Source: Streptomyces chartreusis NRRL 3882 (GTDB lineage: Bacteria > Actinomycetota > Actinomycetes > Streptomycetales > Streptomycetaceae). Taken from it: a stretch of 64,000 bases of DNA. Below the pieces are notes generated by a model. The model ran no database searches. It worked only from the letters and a program-made list of their open reading frames with translations, and was not told where the DNA came from. Positions within the stretch are counted from its first letter, which is position 1. Each line of letters starts with the position of its first letter. Both the position numbers and the translations under genes were made by a program. Positions 35,029 to 44,276 of this stretch are shown piece after piece. The stretch covers positions 2,914,001-2,978,000 of the forward strand of contig NZ_LT963352.1 of assembly GCF_900236475.1 (NCBI RefSeq). Direction: 5' to 3'.

Positions 35029-35994
35029 TCAGCCGTTTGATCCTGGCGGCTTCTCAGGCTCCCCACGGTCCCCAGTACCGGACCGGGGGCCGAGGTCCTG
35101 GCTCTGGATCACCGCGGCGCCCCGGTGCAGCTCGGCGAGGACCGTGCGGACGGCCCTTCGTGCGGTGCGTTCAGGGCGGTGCAGCACGTCGATGTGGCGG
35201 TGGGTGTGGACACCGCTGAGCGGTTTGAGGACGACCGCGGGGTGGGGGCGACCGGTCCAGCGGGGCATCAGCGCCAGGCCGCCGCCGGCTGCCACCAGCT
35301 CGGCGACCACCGAGAACTCGTTGACGCGGTGGACGATGTCGAGCCGGCGGTTAGCGGCGGTGGCGATGGCCTCGATGGTGGCCATCAGCGGAAATCCGTC
35401 GTGCACGGTGATCCAGGGGTGATCGGCCACGTCCTGCGGGGAGAGCCGTGGCCGTGCGGCCAGCGGATGGCCGACGGGTACCGCGATGTCGAGGGGCTCG
35501 CGCAACAGCGTGGTGGCGGTCACCGTGCGCGGCCACGCCGGGGCGTGGTCGAGCCGGTGGGCGAGCACGAGATCGTAGCCACGGGTGAGCCGGGGGAAGA
35601 GGTTCTGGGCGACGTCCTCGTCGGCGAGCGCCAGCCGCGGGCTGCCCGGCCCGGCGAGTCCGCGCAGCAGCAGGGGGAAGAACGTCGCCGCGCCGCTGTG
35701 GAAGGCCGCGACCGACACGACGCCGTCCGGCTGCTCCACGTAGTCGGTGACGGCATGCCGCGCCCGGGCCAGGGCGGTCTCCACCTCGATCGCGGCGTCG
35801 GCCAGGGCCTGACCGGCTTCGGTGAGCACCACTCGGCGTCCGGAGCGTTCGGTGAGCGGCACGGGGATCGAACGTTGCAGCAGCCGCAGTTGCTGGGAGA
35901 TCGCCGAGGGCGTCACCAGCAGGGCCTCGGCGACCGCGCTGACGCTGCCGAGTTCTCTCAGCTCCCGCAGGATCCGCAGCTGTCGTGCATCCAC
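35029..35994 (-). CDS. LysR-family transcriptional regulator
   Basis: A 321-residue LysR regulator. The N-terminal winged helix-turn-helix (VDARQLRILRELRELGSVSA, then ALLVTPSAISQQLRLLQR, residues 1-60) is followed by a substrate-binding domain. Start GTG 35994 is the normal LysR position. It is divergent from an EamA transporter with an 81-base gap, so it probably controls that exporter and itself. Inducer unknown. Confidence 0.92.
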   Translation of the reverse strand: MDARQLRILRELRELGSVSAVAEALLVTPSAISQQLRLLQRSIPVPLTERSGRRVVLTEAGQALADAAIEVETALARARHAVTDYVEQPDGVVSVAAFHSGAATFFPLLLRGLAGPGSPRLALADEDVAQNLFPRLTRGYDLVLAHRLDHAPAWPRTVTATTLLREPLDIAVPVGHPLAARPRLSPQDVADHPWITVHDGFPLMATIEAIATAANRRLDIVHRVNEFSVVAELVAAGGGLALMPRWTGRPHPAVVLKPLSGVHTHRHIDVLHRPERTARRAVRTVLAELHRGAAVIQSQDLGPRSGTGDRGEPEKPPGSNG

Positions 35995-36075
35995 GGGGCT
36001 CAGTGTAGGGCTGCTAAAGCATTGTTTCAGAAGTTGGTACTGGGCTTCAGTTTCCTGGCCGTGCACCGTGAGCGC

Positions 36076-37026
36076 ATGCGCGATGCCCGCCGTACCGACC
36101 TGGTACTTCTCCTTGTTGCGATCGTCTGGGGTTCCAGCTACCTCTCGGCGAAGACGGCCACCTCCGCCCTGCCGGTCCTCGTGGTGCTGTTCGCCCGGTA
36201 TGCCATCTCCGCGATCGGCTCCCTCGCCCTGGTTGCCACCCGGGGTGGGCCCCGCCGCTTCACCCGCCGCGAGATCCGGGCCGGGACACTGCTGGGGATA
36301 ACGCAAGCGGCGGTGCTGGTGCTGGAGACCTACGGGGTGGCGGACACCAGCGCCGCCAACGCGGGCCTGATCATCAGCCTGACCATCGTGCTGACGCCGC
36401 TGCTGGACCGTGCCGGTGGCCGCGGCAGGCTGCCCCTGACGTTCTTCGCGGCTGCCGGCTCGTGCGTCGTGGCCGTGGGGTTCCTGCTCTCCGGCACCGG
36501 ACTGCACGCCGTACGCACCGGTGACCTGCTGATGCTCGCCGCCGCGGTCGTCCGGGCGGGACACGTGGCCCTCGTCGGACGGCTCTCCGTCGGCGGCACC
36601 CTGCGCCCCCTGCAGCTGACGACCGTCCAGACCGTCGTCGGCACCGCGCTCTTTCTGGCACCCGTCGCGGCCGACCTGGACGCGTTGGCCCACAGCGATG
36701 CCGCCACGTGGGCCCAGCTGGTCTACCTTGCCCTCTTCTGCGGGCTGTTCGCCTTCCTGTCCCAGACGTGGGCGGTGCAGCAGACGTCCGCGAGCCGTGC
36801 CAGCCTCCTGCTGGGCACGGAACCGATCTGGGCGGTGGTGGTCGGGATCAGCCTCGGCGGCGAACGGCTCACCTTTCTGGCCGCCCTCGGCGGGGCGCTC
36901 ATGGTGGCCGGCACGTATTGGGGCCAGGCCATCGAGCGTGCCCACCGCAGCGGCGTCAAGCGGAACACCCCCGCCCTGACGGCAGCCGACGCCGTGCCTC
37001 CCGAACCCAGCCCGACGGCGACCTGA
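36076..37026 (+). CDS. EamA/DMT-family transporter
   Basis: A 316-residue membrane protein with about ten helices in two EamA repeats. The start MRDARRTDLVLLLVAIVWGS and the motif IVWGSSYLSAK are typical of the drug/metabolite exporters; the second repeat ends with LGGALMVAGTYWGQ. I choose ATG 36076; the frame is open upstream through the LysR gene but not coding. Likely exports a metabolite sensed by the divergent LysR protein. Confidence 0.9.
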   Translation: MRDARRTDLVLLLVAIVWGSSYLSAKTATSALPVLVVLFARYAISAIGSLALVATRGGPRRFTRREIRAGTLLGITQAAVLVLETYGVADTSAANAGLIISLTIVLTPLLDRAGGRGRLPLTFFAAAGSCVVAVGFLLSGTGLHAVRTGDLLMLAAAVVRAGHVALVGRLSVGGTLRPLQLTTVQTVVGTALFLAPVAADLDALAHSDAATWAQLVYLALFCGLFAFLSQTWAVQQTSASRASLLLGTEPIWAVVVGISLGGERLTFLAALGGALMVAGTYWGQAIERAHRSGVKRNTPALTAADAVPPEPSPTAT

Positions 37027-37213
37027 GCACGGCCGCCAAGGGTGCCCGAGCCCTACGCACCGGGCTGCCCGGCGCGGGGCTGGCGGCGGGCACCCGGTAG
37101 CGGGGGACATTCCGGGTGGCGGGCCAGGTCATTTCACCGCGTTGCCCATGGGCGACGGCCAGTGAAACCCCGCTGAAAGGTCGCTGAACGCGGCCCCCCG
37201 CAGACTCCGGGGC

Positions 37214-38209
37214 ATGACGACAACGACCCCCGCATCCGCCATCGCAGCCGCGGGGCTGCGGAAGTCCTTCGGGGACAAGCTGGTCCTCGACGGCATCGAC
37301 CTGCACGTGCCCGAGGGCACGATCTTCTCGCTGCTCGGCCCGAACGGCGCCGGCAAGACCACCGCCGTCAAGATCCTCTCCACCCTCATCACGGCCGACG
37401 CCGGTGACATCCGTGTCGGCGGCCATGATCTCGCCGCCGACCCGCAGGCCGTGCGCGCCGCGATCGGTGTCACCGGACAGTTCTCCGCCGTCGACGGGCT
37501 GATCACCGGCGAGGAGAACATGCTTCTCATGGCGGACCTGAACCACCTGTCCAAGCGGGAGGGGCGGCGGGTGGCCGCCGGGCTGCTGGAGCGTTTCGAC
37601 CTCACCGAGGCCGCCAAGAAGCCCGCCTCCACCTACTCCGGCGGCATGAAGCGGCGCCTCGATCTCGCCATGACCCTGGTCGGGAGCCCGCGCATCATCT
37701 TCCTCGACGAGCCGACCACCGGCCTCGACCCGCGCAGCCGCCACAACATGTGGCGGATCATCCGCGAGCTCGTGACGGGCGGCGTCACCGTTTTCCTCAC
37801 CACGCAGTACCTGGAGGAGGCCGACGAGCTCGCCGACCGGATCGCGGTGCTCCACGACGGGAAGATCGCCGCCGAGGGCACCGCCGAGGAGCTGAAGCGG
37901 CTCGTCCCGGGCGGACACGTCCGGCTCCGCTTCACCGACCCGGCCGCGTACCAGCGCGCCGCCGTCGAGCTGCGCGAGGTCACCGGGGACGACGAGGCGC
38001 TGGCGCTGCAGATCCCCAGCGGCGGCAGCCAGCGCGAGCTGCGCTCCATCCTCGACTGGCTGGATTCGGCAGGCATCGAGGCGGACGAGCTGACCGTGCA
38101 CACCCCCGACCTCGACGACGTGTTCTTCGCCCTGACCAGCCCCGCCAACGTCCCCAACCAGCCGAACGAGCCGAACCAGCCGAACCAGACCGAGGAGAAG
38201 GTCCGATGA
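37214..38209 (+). CDS. DrrA-type ABC transporter ATP-binding protein
   Basis: A 331-residue ATPase of the daunorubicin-resistance (DrrA) family. Walker A GPNGAGKTT (about residues 42-50), signature YSGGMKRRLDLAM, Walker B IIFLDEPTTGLD, and a late DrrA-type C-terminal domain (LDSAGIEADELTVHTPDLDD). The last residues carry an Asn/Pro/Gln-rich repeat (NQPNEPNQPNQ), encoded by near-identical repeated DNA. It overlaps the permease gene (ATGA). With it, forms an exporter of hydrophobic compounds. Confidence 0.94.
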   Translation: MTTTTPASAIAAAGLRKSFGDKLVLDGIDLHVPEGTIFSLLGPNGAGKTTAVKILSTLITADAGDIRVGGHDLAADPQAVRAAIGVTGQFSAVDGLITGEENMLLMADLNHLSKREGRRVAAGLLERFDLTEAAKKPASTYSGGMKRRLDLAMTLVGSPRIIFLDEPTTGLDPRSRHNMWRIIRELVTGGVTVFLTTQYLEEADELADRIAVLHDGKIAAEGTAEELKRLVPGGHVRLRFTDPAAYQRAAVELREVTGDDEALALQIPSGGSQRELRSILDWLDSAGIEADELTVHTPDLDDVFFALTSPANVPNQPNEPNQPNQTEEKVR

Positions 38210-39024
38210 GCACTCCCCCGGCTCCCGCCCGCCCCACCCGCATCTCCCTCGCCGTCCGCGACTCGAACACGATGCTGCGCCGCAATCTGCTGCACGCGTG
38301 GCGCTACCCGTCCGGGACCCTGAACCTGCTGCTCACGCCGATCATGATGCTGCTGCTCTTCGTCTACATCTTCGGCGACGTGATGAGCGCGGGCATCGGT
38401 GGCGGCGGCGCGGACCGCTCCGAGTACATCGCCTATGTCGTCCCGGGCATCCTGCTGATGACCATCGGCAGCACCGTGATCGGGGCTGCCGTGTACGTCT
38501 CCATGGACATGACCGAGGGCCTCATCGCCCGCTTCCGCACGATGGCGGTCTACCGCGGTTCGGTGCTGGTCGGGCACGTCGTCGGCAGCGTGCTGCAGTC
38601 GGTCGCCAGTGTGGTCCTCGTCGGTGCCGTCGGCGTGGCCATCGGCTTCCGGTCCACGGACGCCACGGCCCTGGAGTGGCTGGCGGCGTTCGGGCTGATC
38701 GCGCTGTTCGCCCTGGCGCTCACCTGGATCGCTGTCGGGATGGGCATGGCCAGCCCCAACCCCGAGGCGGCCAGCAACATGGCCATGCCGCTGATCCTCC
38801 TGCCGCTCATCTCCAGCGCCTTCATCCCGGCCGACACGATGCCGGGCTGGTTCCAGCCGATCGCCGAGTACCAGCCGTTCACCCCGGCCATCGAGACCCT
38901 GCGCGGCCTGCTGCTCGGCACCGAGATCGGCCACAACGGGTGGATCGCGATCGCCTGGTGCGTCGGCCTGACCGCGCTCGGCTACCGCTGGTCGACGGCG
39001 CAGTTCAACCGCGACCCGGAATGA
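38206..39024 (+). CDS. DrrB-type ABC transporter permease
   Basis: A 272-residue ABC-2 permease with six membrane helices, the partner of the preceding ATPase. Family features: a cytosolic start then LLLTPIMMLLLFVYIFGDVM, an ABC-2 block MAMPLILLPLISSAFIPADT and MPGWFQPIAEYQPFTP. Start ATG 38206 overlaps the ATPase stop and has GAGGAG upstream. Its 3' end overlaps the convergent SARP-type gene by 20 bases. Confidence 0.93.
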   Translation: MSTPPAPARPTRISLAVRDSNTMLRRNLLHAWRYPSGTLNLLLTPIMMLLLFVYIFGDVMSAGIGGGGADRSEYIAYVVPGILLMTIGSTVIGAAVYVSMDMTEGLIARFRTMAVYRGSVLVGHVVGSVLQSVASVVLVGAVGVAIGFRSTDATALEWLAAFGLIALFALALTWIAVGMGMASPNPEAASNMAMPLILLPLISSAFIPADTMPGWFQPIAEYQPFTPAIETLRGLLLGTEIGHNGWIAIAWCVGLTALGYRWSTAQFNRDPE

Positions 39025-42000
39025 GTGTGCGGGCCGCCTCCATCAGCCCGTCCCGCCCCAGGGCGGCGTACTCCGACACCGCGTCGGCGTACGCCGCCCC
39101 GCCGGGCTCCTCGGCGGCCCGCCGGGCACGGTCGGCGGACATCGTGGGGAAGGTCTGCGGCACGTACATCCGCTCCGCCAGCGCCAGCAGCCGCACCGCC
39201 GAGGTGTCGCCCGCGGCGAGCCGGGCCAGGCCGAGGGCCAGCACGTCGGTGCCGGACACCGGGATCTCCCCCACCGGGTGGGAGCCGTCGGCGAGCAGCG
39301 TACGCAGCCGGCCCTCCAACTCGGCCACCAGGCCGGCGACCGGCTCCAGCCGCCCGGCGTACGCGTGCGCGGCCACCGCGTAGGCCTCGATCGCCCGCGC
39401 CCACGCGTCCATGGCCGGGTCGACGGGCGGCGAGTCGTGCCACCGCAGCCGCTGAACGGCCGTCCGCCACCGCTTGAGACCCAGCTCGGTCAGCCCGCGG
39501 GCCAGCGCGATCTCGGCCCAGGCGGCCAGGTCGGTCGCGACGGCCGAGGTCTGTTCCGTCGGCTGGCTCCGCTCCACGCGCCGCAGCCACTCCTCGGCCT
39601 CGTCCGGCTCACCGCGCTGCAGGCAGGCCAGTGCCAGACCGCGGTGCAGGCCCGTCGTGGGCGACTGGTCACTCAGGTGCTCCAAGGCCTCCAGCGCCGC
39701 CAGCAGGTGCCGGTACGCCTCCTCGCCGAGACCGGCGTCCGCGCACAGCTCGCCGCAGCGGGAGTGGCCGAGCAGCTTGAGCGACGGGTGGGGCACGGCG
39801 TCGACCGCGGCGAGCAGCCGGCGGGCGGAGGACAGCGCACGCTCCGGCTGGTGCTCGTGCTCCCAGAGATAGCTGGCCGCGCACTCGGCGACGCCCGCCA
39901 CCAAGGGCGCGTCGCTCGCGCACAGTTCGTGCAGCGCCTCGTAACCGGGCGGGCGCATGTCCGGAAGGGAGCACAGCACGACGGCGAGCGCTCTCAGCAG
40001 CGTGTCCGGCTCCGCGGGCGGCAGCCGGCGCAGGGTGACGAGATGGCGCAGCCGGGGCGAGCCGTATCCGAGGAACGGGGCGGCGGTGCAGACGGCGCAG
40101 AGGGTGCGGGTGACCTCGGCGTACCGGGCCTCGGGGCGGTAGTGCGACAGCGGCGCCGCGGTGTCGGCGGCCAGGGTCAGGACCCGGTGGAAGCTCGTCG
40201 CGTCTATGAACCAGGTGCAGGCCAGCACCGCGCCGGCCGCCGCGGTGGTGGCGTGGTCCTGGCGGGCGAGGGCACACCGCAGGGCGAGCACCAGGTTGTC
40301 CTGCTCCGCGCGCAGCCGCGCCCAGTGCCGCATCGGCTCGGGGCCGACCATCGCGTCGTGGTTGGCCAGTCCGAAGTCCCGTGCCCAGCCGAGGAACCGG
40401 TCGGTGACCGACTCCTCCTCCCCGGCCGCCGTGCGCCGGGCCGCGCTGAACTCCCGCACCGTCTCCAGCATGCGGAAGCGGATCCCGGCCGCGGTGTCGC
40501 CGGCCTTCAGCAGCGACTGGTCCACCAACTGCTCCAGCAGGTACAGCGTGTCACCGCCGTCACCCAGCAGCCGTTCCGCCGCCTCTTCGGTGAAGCCGCC
40601 GGGGAAGACCGACAGCGCCCGCAGCGCCGCACGCGCGTCGTCGTCCAGCAGATTCCAGCTCCACTCCACGACCGCGTGCATCGTGCGGTGCCGCTCGGGT
40701 GCGTCCCGGGCCCCGCCGCGCAACAGCGCGAACCGGTCGCCGAGTCGGCGGGCCATCTCGGGTACGGACAGCACCCGTACCCGCGCCGCCGCCAACTCCA
40801 CGGCGAGCGGCAGCCCGTCCAGATGCCGGCACAGCTTCGCCACCGCGTCGGGCGGCAGCTCGACATCGTGGCGCGAGGCCCGGGCCCGCTGCTCGAACAG
40901 CTCGATCGAGGTGGCCAGGCTCAGCTGCGGCAGCTGGTACACCGCTTCCGAGCTCAGCCCCAGCGGGGCCCTGCTGGTGACCAGGACCCGCAGGTCCCGG
41001 GACCTCGCCACCAGCTCCCGTACCAGGTCGGCGGCGCCCCGGAGGACCTGCTCGCAGTTGTCCAGCACCAGTAGCGCGGGTCCGGCGCCGAGCGCGGCGA
41101 CGATTCCGGCGGGCACATCCGCCCCGCCGCCGTACGCCCCGACGCCCCCGCGCGGCGCCTCCCCACCGCCGAGCGCCGACGCCACCTCGCCGGCCACGTC
41201 CGCGTCCGTACCGACTCCGGCCAGCGAGACGAAGTGCACCACCCGCTGTTCCGCCTGGCGGCTGACGGCGTACGCGAGCCGCGTCTTGCCGAGACCGCCG
41301 GGTCCCACGATCGAGACCAGCCGCGAGGAGCGCAACGACCCGGCCACCGCCGCGAGATCCTCGTCCCGCCCCAGCAGCGGATTCGGATCGTGCGGCACCC
41401 CGTACCGGGCCACGGGAGTCCCACCCCGCAGCAGCTCCTGATGCACGGCCTTGAGCCCGGCGCCCGGGTCGGTGCCGAGAGCGTCGCGGAGCTCGCGCCG
41501 GTACGCGTCATAGCGGGCGAGCGCCGCCGACGGTCCGGCCGTGGCCGCCTCGGCGCGCAGCAGCTCGGCCAGCACTTCCTCGTCGCGCGGCGCCCCGGCG
41601 AAGACCTCGGTCAGCGGTGCCACGGCCTCGGCCCGCCGCCCCAGCCGGGCGAGCGCGAGCGCGCGGGAGCGTACGAGGGAGTCGTGGAGCGGTGCCCGCT
41701 CGGCCCGCAGCTCCGCCACCGGGTCGCCCGGCGCGGCGTCGGCGTCCGGGGCCGCGTCCCAGAAGGCGAGGCCCTCCTCCGCGCTCGCCAGGGCGGCGGC
41801 ATGATCCCCGGCCCGGGCGTGCCGGGCGCCGGCCTCGGCGCACCGCACCACCGCCGAACTGTCGACCTGCTCCTCACCCAGCGCCAGCCGGTAGCCGGTC
41901 GGGGTGCTGACGACGACGTCGGCCCCGAGTTGGGAGCGGGTCCGGGAGACCAGGATCCGCAGCGCGTTGGCCGGGTTGGCCGGCAGCTCGTCCCGCCACA

Positions 42001-42139
42001 GCCCGTCCACCAGCCGCGCGGTGCTGCAACCGGAGCGCAACTCGCCTGCGAGGAGCGCGAGCAGCCCGCGCAGTCGGGGCGCGGTGATCTCCCGGCCGCG
42101 GTAGGCCACACGCGACAGGAAGGTCAACTCGGTCTTCAC
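39005..42139 (-). CDS. Large SARP/AfsR-type regulator with BTAD, NB-ARC ATPase and TPR-like regions
   Basis: A 1,044-residue regulator. Residues 1-90 are an OmpR-like winged helix (LRGLLALLAGELRSG to STPTGYRLAL), 95-240 a bacterial transcriptional activation domain, and 255-560 an NTPase with Walker A GPGGLGKT (about 279-286) and Walker B LLVLDNCEQ; the rest is helical TPR-like. The layout is that of large AfsR/LuxR-type ATPase regulators of secondary metabolism. Start GTG 42139. Its 3' end overlaps the DrrB gene tail-to-tail, so it may respond to or control the exporter, which is only suggested by adjacency. Confidence 0.9.
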   Translation of the reverse strand: MKTELTFLSRVAYRGREITAPRLRGLLALLAGELRSGCSTARLVDGLWRDELPANPANALRILVSRTRSQLGADVVVSTPTGYRLALGEEQVDSSAVVRCAEAGARHARAGDHAAALASAEEGLAFWDAAPDADAAPGDPVAELRAERAPLHDSLVRSRALALARLGRRAEAVAPLTEVFAGAPRDEEVLAELLRAEAATAGPSAALARYDAYRRELRDALGTDPGAGLKAVHQELLRGGTPVARYGVPHDPNPLLGRDEDLAAVAGSLRSSRLVSIVGPGGLGKTRLAYAVSRQAEQRVVHFVSLAGVGTDADVAGEVASALGGGEAPRGGVGAYGGGADVPAGIVAALGAGPALLVLDNCEQVLRGAADLVRELVARSRDLRVLVTSRAPLGLSSEAVYQLPQLSLATSIELFEQRARASRHDVELPPDAVAKLCRHLDGLPLAVELAAARVRVLSVPEMARRLGDRFALLRGGARDAPERHRTMHAVVEWSWNLLDDDARAALRALSVFPGGFTEEAAERLLGDGGDTLYLLEQLVDQSLLKAGDTAAGIRFRMLETVREFSAARRTAAGEEESVTDRFLGWARDFGLANHDAMVGPEPMRHWARLRAEQDNLVLALRCALARQDHATTAAAGAVLACTWFIDATSFHRVLTLAADTAAPLSHYRPEARYAEVTRTLCAVCTAAPFLGYGSPRLRHLVTLRRLPPAEPDTLLRALAVVLCSLPDMRPPGYEALHELCASDAPLVAGVAECAASYLWEHEHQPERALSSARRLLAAVDAVPHPSLKLLGHSRCGELCADAGLGEEAYRHLLAALEALEHLSDQSPTTGLHRGLALACLQRGEPDEAEEWLRRVERSQPTEQTSAVATDLAAWAEIALARGLTELGLKRWRTAVQRLRWHDSPPVDPAMDAWARAIEAYAVAAHAYAGRLEPVAGLVAELEGRLRTLLADGSHPVGEIPVSGTDVLALGLARLAAGDTSAVRLLALAERMYVPQTFPTMSADRARRAAEEPGGAAYADAVSEYAALGRDGLMEAARTLIPGRG

Positions 42140-42296
42140 GCGGTCAGGTTATCGAGCTGTTCCGTGCGTTCGGGGGGGGCGTTCGTTCCGCGCGGGCCGC
42201 TACGCGTACCTCATGGCTGGGATCACACCGTCCAGTGTTCCCGACGAAGGATTCCGCTCGCCCGATTCCGCCGGCTTCCGGGTCCCGGCGGGCCGC

Positions 42297-42560
42297 TCAA
42301 GGCCGGCGATGGCCCCGGCTCTTCGTGTAGTGGCGGCGTGCGGCCGTCGCCAGGAGGGCCGTGCCCGCGCAGCCGACCAGGAGGGTGCCCCATTCGGGGA
42401 TGTGGGCTGCTCGGAGGAGGCCTGCGACGCCGAAGCTCGTGTTCCAGCCGGCCTCTGTGATGGCGGAACCGAAGCCCTGGATGGCCAGAATGGCGCCGAA
42501 GAGCCAGAGCAGGCCCTGGCCTGAGTGGGTGTCCGAGGTCTTGAGCTGCTGTTTCGGCAT
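42297..42560 (-). CDS. Small two-helix membrane protein
   Basis: An 87-residue protein (MPKQQLKTSDTHSGQG start) with two hydrophobic segments, about residues 16-35 (LLWLFGAILAIQGFGSAI) and 55-72 (GTLLVGCAGTALLATAAR). ATG 42560 has GGAGGG upstream. It is divergent from a TetR-family gene across two palindromes, so it is the probable target of that repressor. Function unknown. Confidence 0.72.
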   Translation of the reverse strand: MPKQQLKTSDTHSGQGLLWLFGAILAIQGFGSAITEAGWNTSFGVAGLLRAAHIPEWGTLLVGCAGTALLATAARRHYTKSRGHRRP

Positions 42561-42586
42561 GGCGAGGCCCTCCGCCAGGTCGTTCC

Positions 42587-42600
42587 GATGCGGTCGCATC
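42587..42600. promoter_or_regulatory. TetR operator candidate 1
   Basis: Perfect palindrome GATGCG-GT-CGCATC in the divergent gap between the small membrane protein and the TetR-family gene. A second copy with the same outer arms lies 38 bases on. Confidence 0.65.
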
Positions 42601-42624
42601 ACATCGTGCCGGGTCGGCGGATAT

Positions 42625-42638
42625 GATGCAAGCGCATC
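42625..42638. promoter_or_regulatory. TetR operator candidate 2
   Basis: GATGC-AAGC-GCATC, sharing the GATGC/GCATC arms of the palindrome at 42587-42600 and lying 26 bases upstream of the TetR-family start. It overlaps a TATGAT sequence that could be a -10 element, as expected for autoregulation. Confidence 0.65.
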
Positions 42639-42663
42639 GGAAAGAGAGGGGGAGGAGCGAAGC

Positions 42664-43260
42664 GTGCCCAGGCAGGTCGATTACGAGGAGCGGCGGCTGC
42701 GGATCGCGGAGGCGGTGTGCGCCCTGATCGCGCGTTCCGGGATGGAGGCCGTCAGCCTGCGGGACGTCGCCGCCGAGGCGGACGTGTCCATGGGGGCCGT
42801 GCAGCGGTGCTTCCGCACCAAGGAGGACATGCTGCTCTTCGCGCTGGAGCACATCTCACAACGCGTCAGCGAGCGCGCCAACCAGCGCATCGCCGCGACC
42901 TCCACCCCCCAGTCCGCGTCCACCCTGCTGTCGCACACGCTGGCCGAACTCGCCCTGCTGGACGAGGAGTCGAGGGCTCAGGCGCATGTGTGGCTGGCCT
43001 TCGTCAGCCACGCTCCCGCCAGCGAGAGGCTCGCCGCCGTCCTGCATGAGGCCTACGGCAAGCTCCATGATCTGGTCGTGTGGCTGATCCGATACGGCCA
43101 GGACACCGAGGAGATCCCGCCGCACCTCGACGCCGCCCAGGAGGCGCATACGCTCCTCGCCGTCGCCGACGGCCTCACCGTGCACGTCCTCGCGGGGCAT
43201 CACTCGCCGGAGACGGCCTCGGCCGTTCTTCAGCGCCACGTCGATCACCTCGTGCAGTGA
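42664..43260 (+). CDS. TetR-family transcriptional regulator
   Basis: A 198-residue regulator with an N-terminal helix-turn-helix (ISLRDVAAEADVSMGAVQRCF-like, residues 32-54) and a ligand-binding helical domain. GTG 42664 (PRQVDYEERRLRIAEAV) has GGAGGAG upstream. It should repress itself and the divergent membrane protein via the GATGC palindromes. Confidence 0.9.
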   Translation: MPRQVDYEERRLRIAEAVCALIARSGMEAVSLRDVAAEADVSMGAVQRCFRTKEDMLLFALEHISQRVSERANQRIAATSTPQSASTLLSHTLAELALLDEESRAQAHVWLAFVSHAPASERLAAVLHEAYGKLHDLVVWLIRYGQDTEEIPPHLDAAQEAHTLLAVADGLTVHVLAGHHSPETASAVLQRHVDHLVQ

Positions 43261-43366
43261 GCGACCCTTGAGGTGTTTCAGCACTTTCGCCCCATACGCA
43301 CCATTGTTCTACGGTGGATAGGAACGACGCTGCTCATACCCCGCACCGATCAACGAGGTGACGGTC

Positions 43367-43867
43367 ATGACGGAGACCACACAGCGCAGAAACACCGCAA
43401 CTGGGACGGGAAGGCAGGAGGGGGGCACGACACAGCAGGGCCGCCGAGGAGACAGCGCCGCTCCCCCGGAGGCACGGGGAAGCACCGCTGTCGCGGACGT
43501 GGTCGTGGCGAAGATCGCGGGCATGGCGGCCCGGGAGATCCCGGAGATCCACAACCTCGGCGGAGGCATGTCCAGGGCCTTCGGGGCCGTGCGCCAGCGC
43601 GTGCCCGGTGGGGGCAGTGGGGTCACCCAGGGGGTGAAGGTGGAGGTCGGTGAGCGCCAGGCCGCCGTCGATCTCGACGTGGTCGTCGAGTACGGCGCCG
43701 CCATCGCCGACACCGCCGCGGACGTCCGGACCAACGTCATCAACGCGGTGGAGCGGATGACCGGGCTGGAGGTCGTCGAGGTCAACATCGCCGTCGACGA
43801 TGTCCATCTGCCGGACGAGGAAGAGGACGAGGGCGAGTCCGGGCAGGAGGGGCGGCGCGTGGCCTGA
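43367..43867 (+). CDS. Asp23/Gls24-family envelope stress protein
   Basis: A 166-residue protein. A disordered Thr/Gly/Arg-rich N-terminus of about 40 residues precedes an Asp23 domain (VADVVVAKIAGMAAREIPEI, then VKVEVGERQAAVDLDVVVEY, and MTGLEVVEVNIAVDDVHLP). Asp23 proteins in Firmicutes associate with membrane partners and respond to cell-wall stress; in Streptomyces several paralogues exist. ATG 43367 has GAGGTGA upstream. Confidence 0.9.
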   Translation: MTETTQRRNTATGTGRQEGGTTQQGRRGDSAAPPEARGSTAVADVVVAKIAGMAAREIPEIHNLGGGMSRAFGAVRQRVPGGGSGVTQGVKVEVGERQAAVDLDVVVEYGAAIADTAADVRTNVINAVERMTGLEVVEVNIAVDDVHLPDEEEDEGESGQEGRRVA

Positions 43868-43878
43868 GGCTTCAGGCC
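43861..43878. terminator. Hairpin between convergent genes
   Basis: GGCCTGA-GGCT-TCAGGCC, seven base pairs, spans the stop codon of the Asp23-family gene and lies 62 bases before the convergent azlD stop. Could serve both directions. Confidence 0.55.
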
Positions 43879-43940
43879 ATGTGGGCGGCGGGGGTGTGAG
43901 CACGGCATTTCCGTCGGGCGGCTTTGCAGCACGGACTGTG

Positions 43941-44276
43941 TCACGGGACCCCCGCCAGCCGCAGCAGTGCCGTCGTGCCCGCCGCCGCCAGTACGACCGC
44001 GAGGAACGGGGCCCTGCGCCAGGCGAGCACCCCGCCGGTCAGGACCCCGAGCGGTCGGGCGGGGCCGGTGAAGACGTGGTCCTCGGTGAGGGCGGACGTG
44101 GCGGCCAGGGCGGCGAGCAGGAGGACCGCCGAGATCTCCAGCAGTTCGTCGGTGCGCTCCGGGAGCGTGAATCTCGCGCGCAGGGCCGGCCCGGAGAGGC
44201 GGAGCAGGAAGGTCCCGGCCGCCAGGGCGAGCATCGCCGCCAGTGTCGGCGGGAGGGGTATGGCGATGTCGCTCAC
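43941..44276 (-). CDS. azlD: AzlD-family branched-chain amino acid transport subunit
   Basis: A 111-residue protein with three to four membrane helices, small subunit of the AzlCD exporter. The family block TFLLRLSGPALRARF is present. Start GTG 44276 overlaps the azlC stop (GTGA), so both are made together. Confidence 0.88.
   Translation of the reverse strand: MSDIAIPLPPTLAAMLALAAGTFLLRLSGPALRARFTLPERTDELLEISAVLLLAALAATSALTEDHVFTGPARPLGVLTGGVLAWRRAPFLAVVLAAAGTTALLRLAGVP

Noticed and set aside
35125..36075. Extension of the EamA transporter by about 300 residues upstream
   Set aside because: The stretch is antisense to the LysR gene, and the transporter start MRDARRTDLVLLL is a normal N-terminus.
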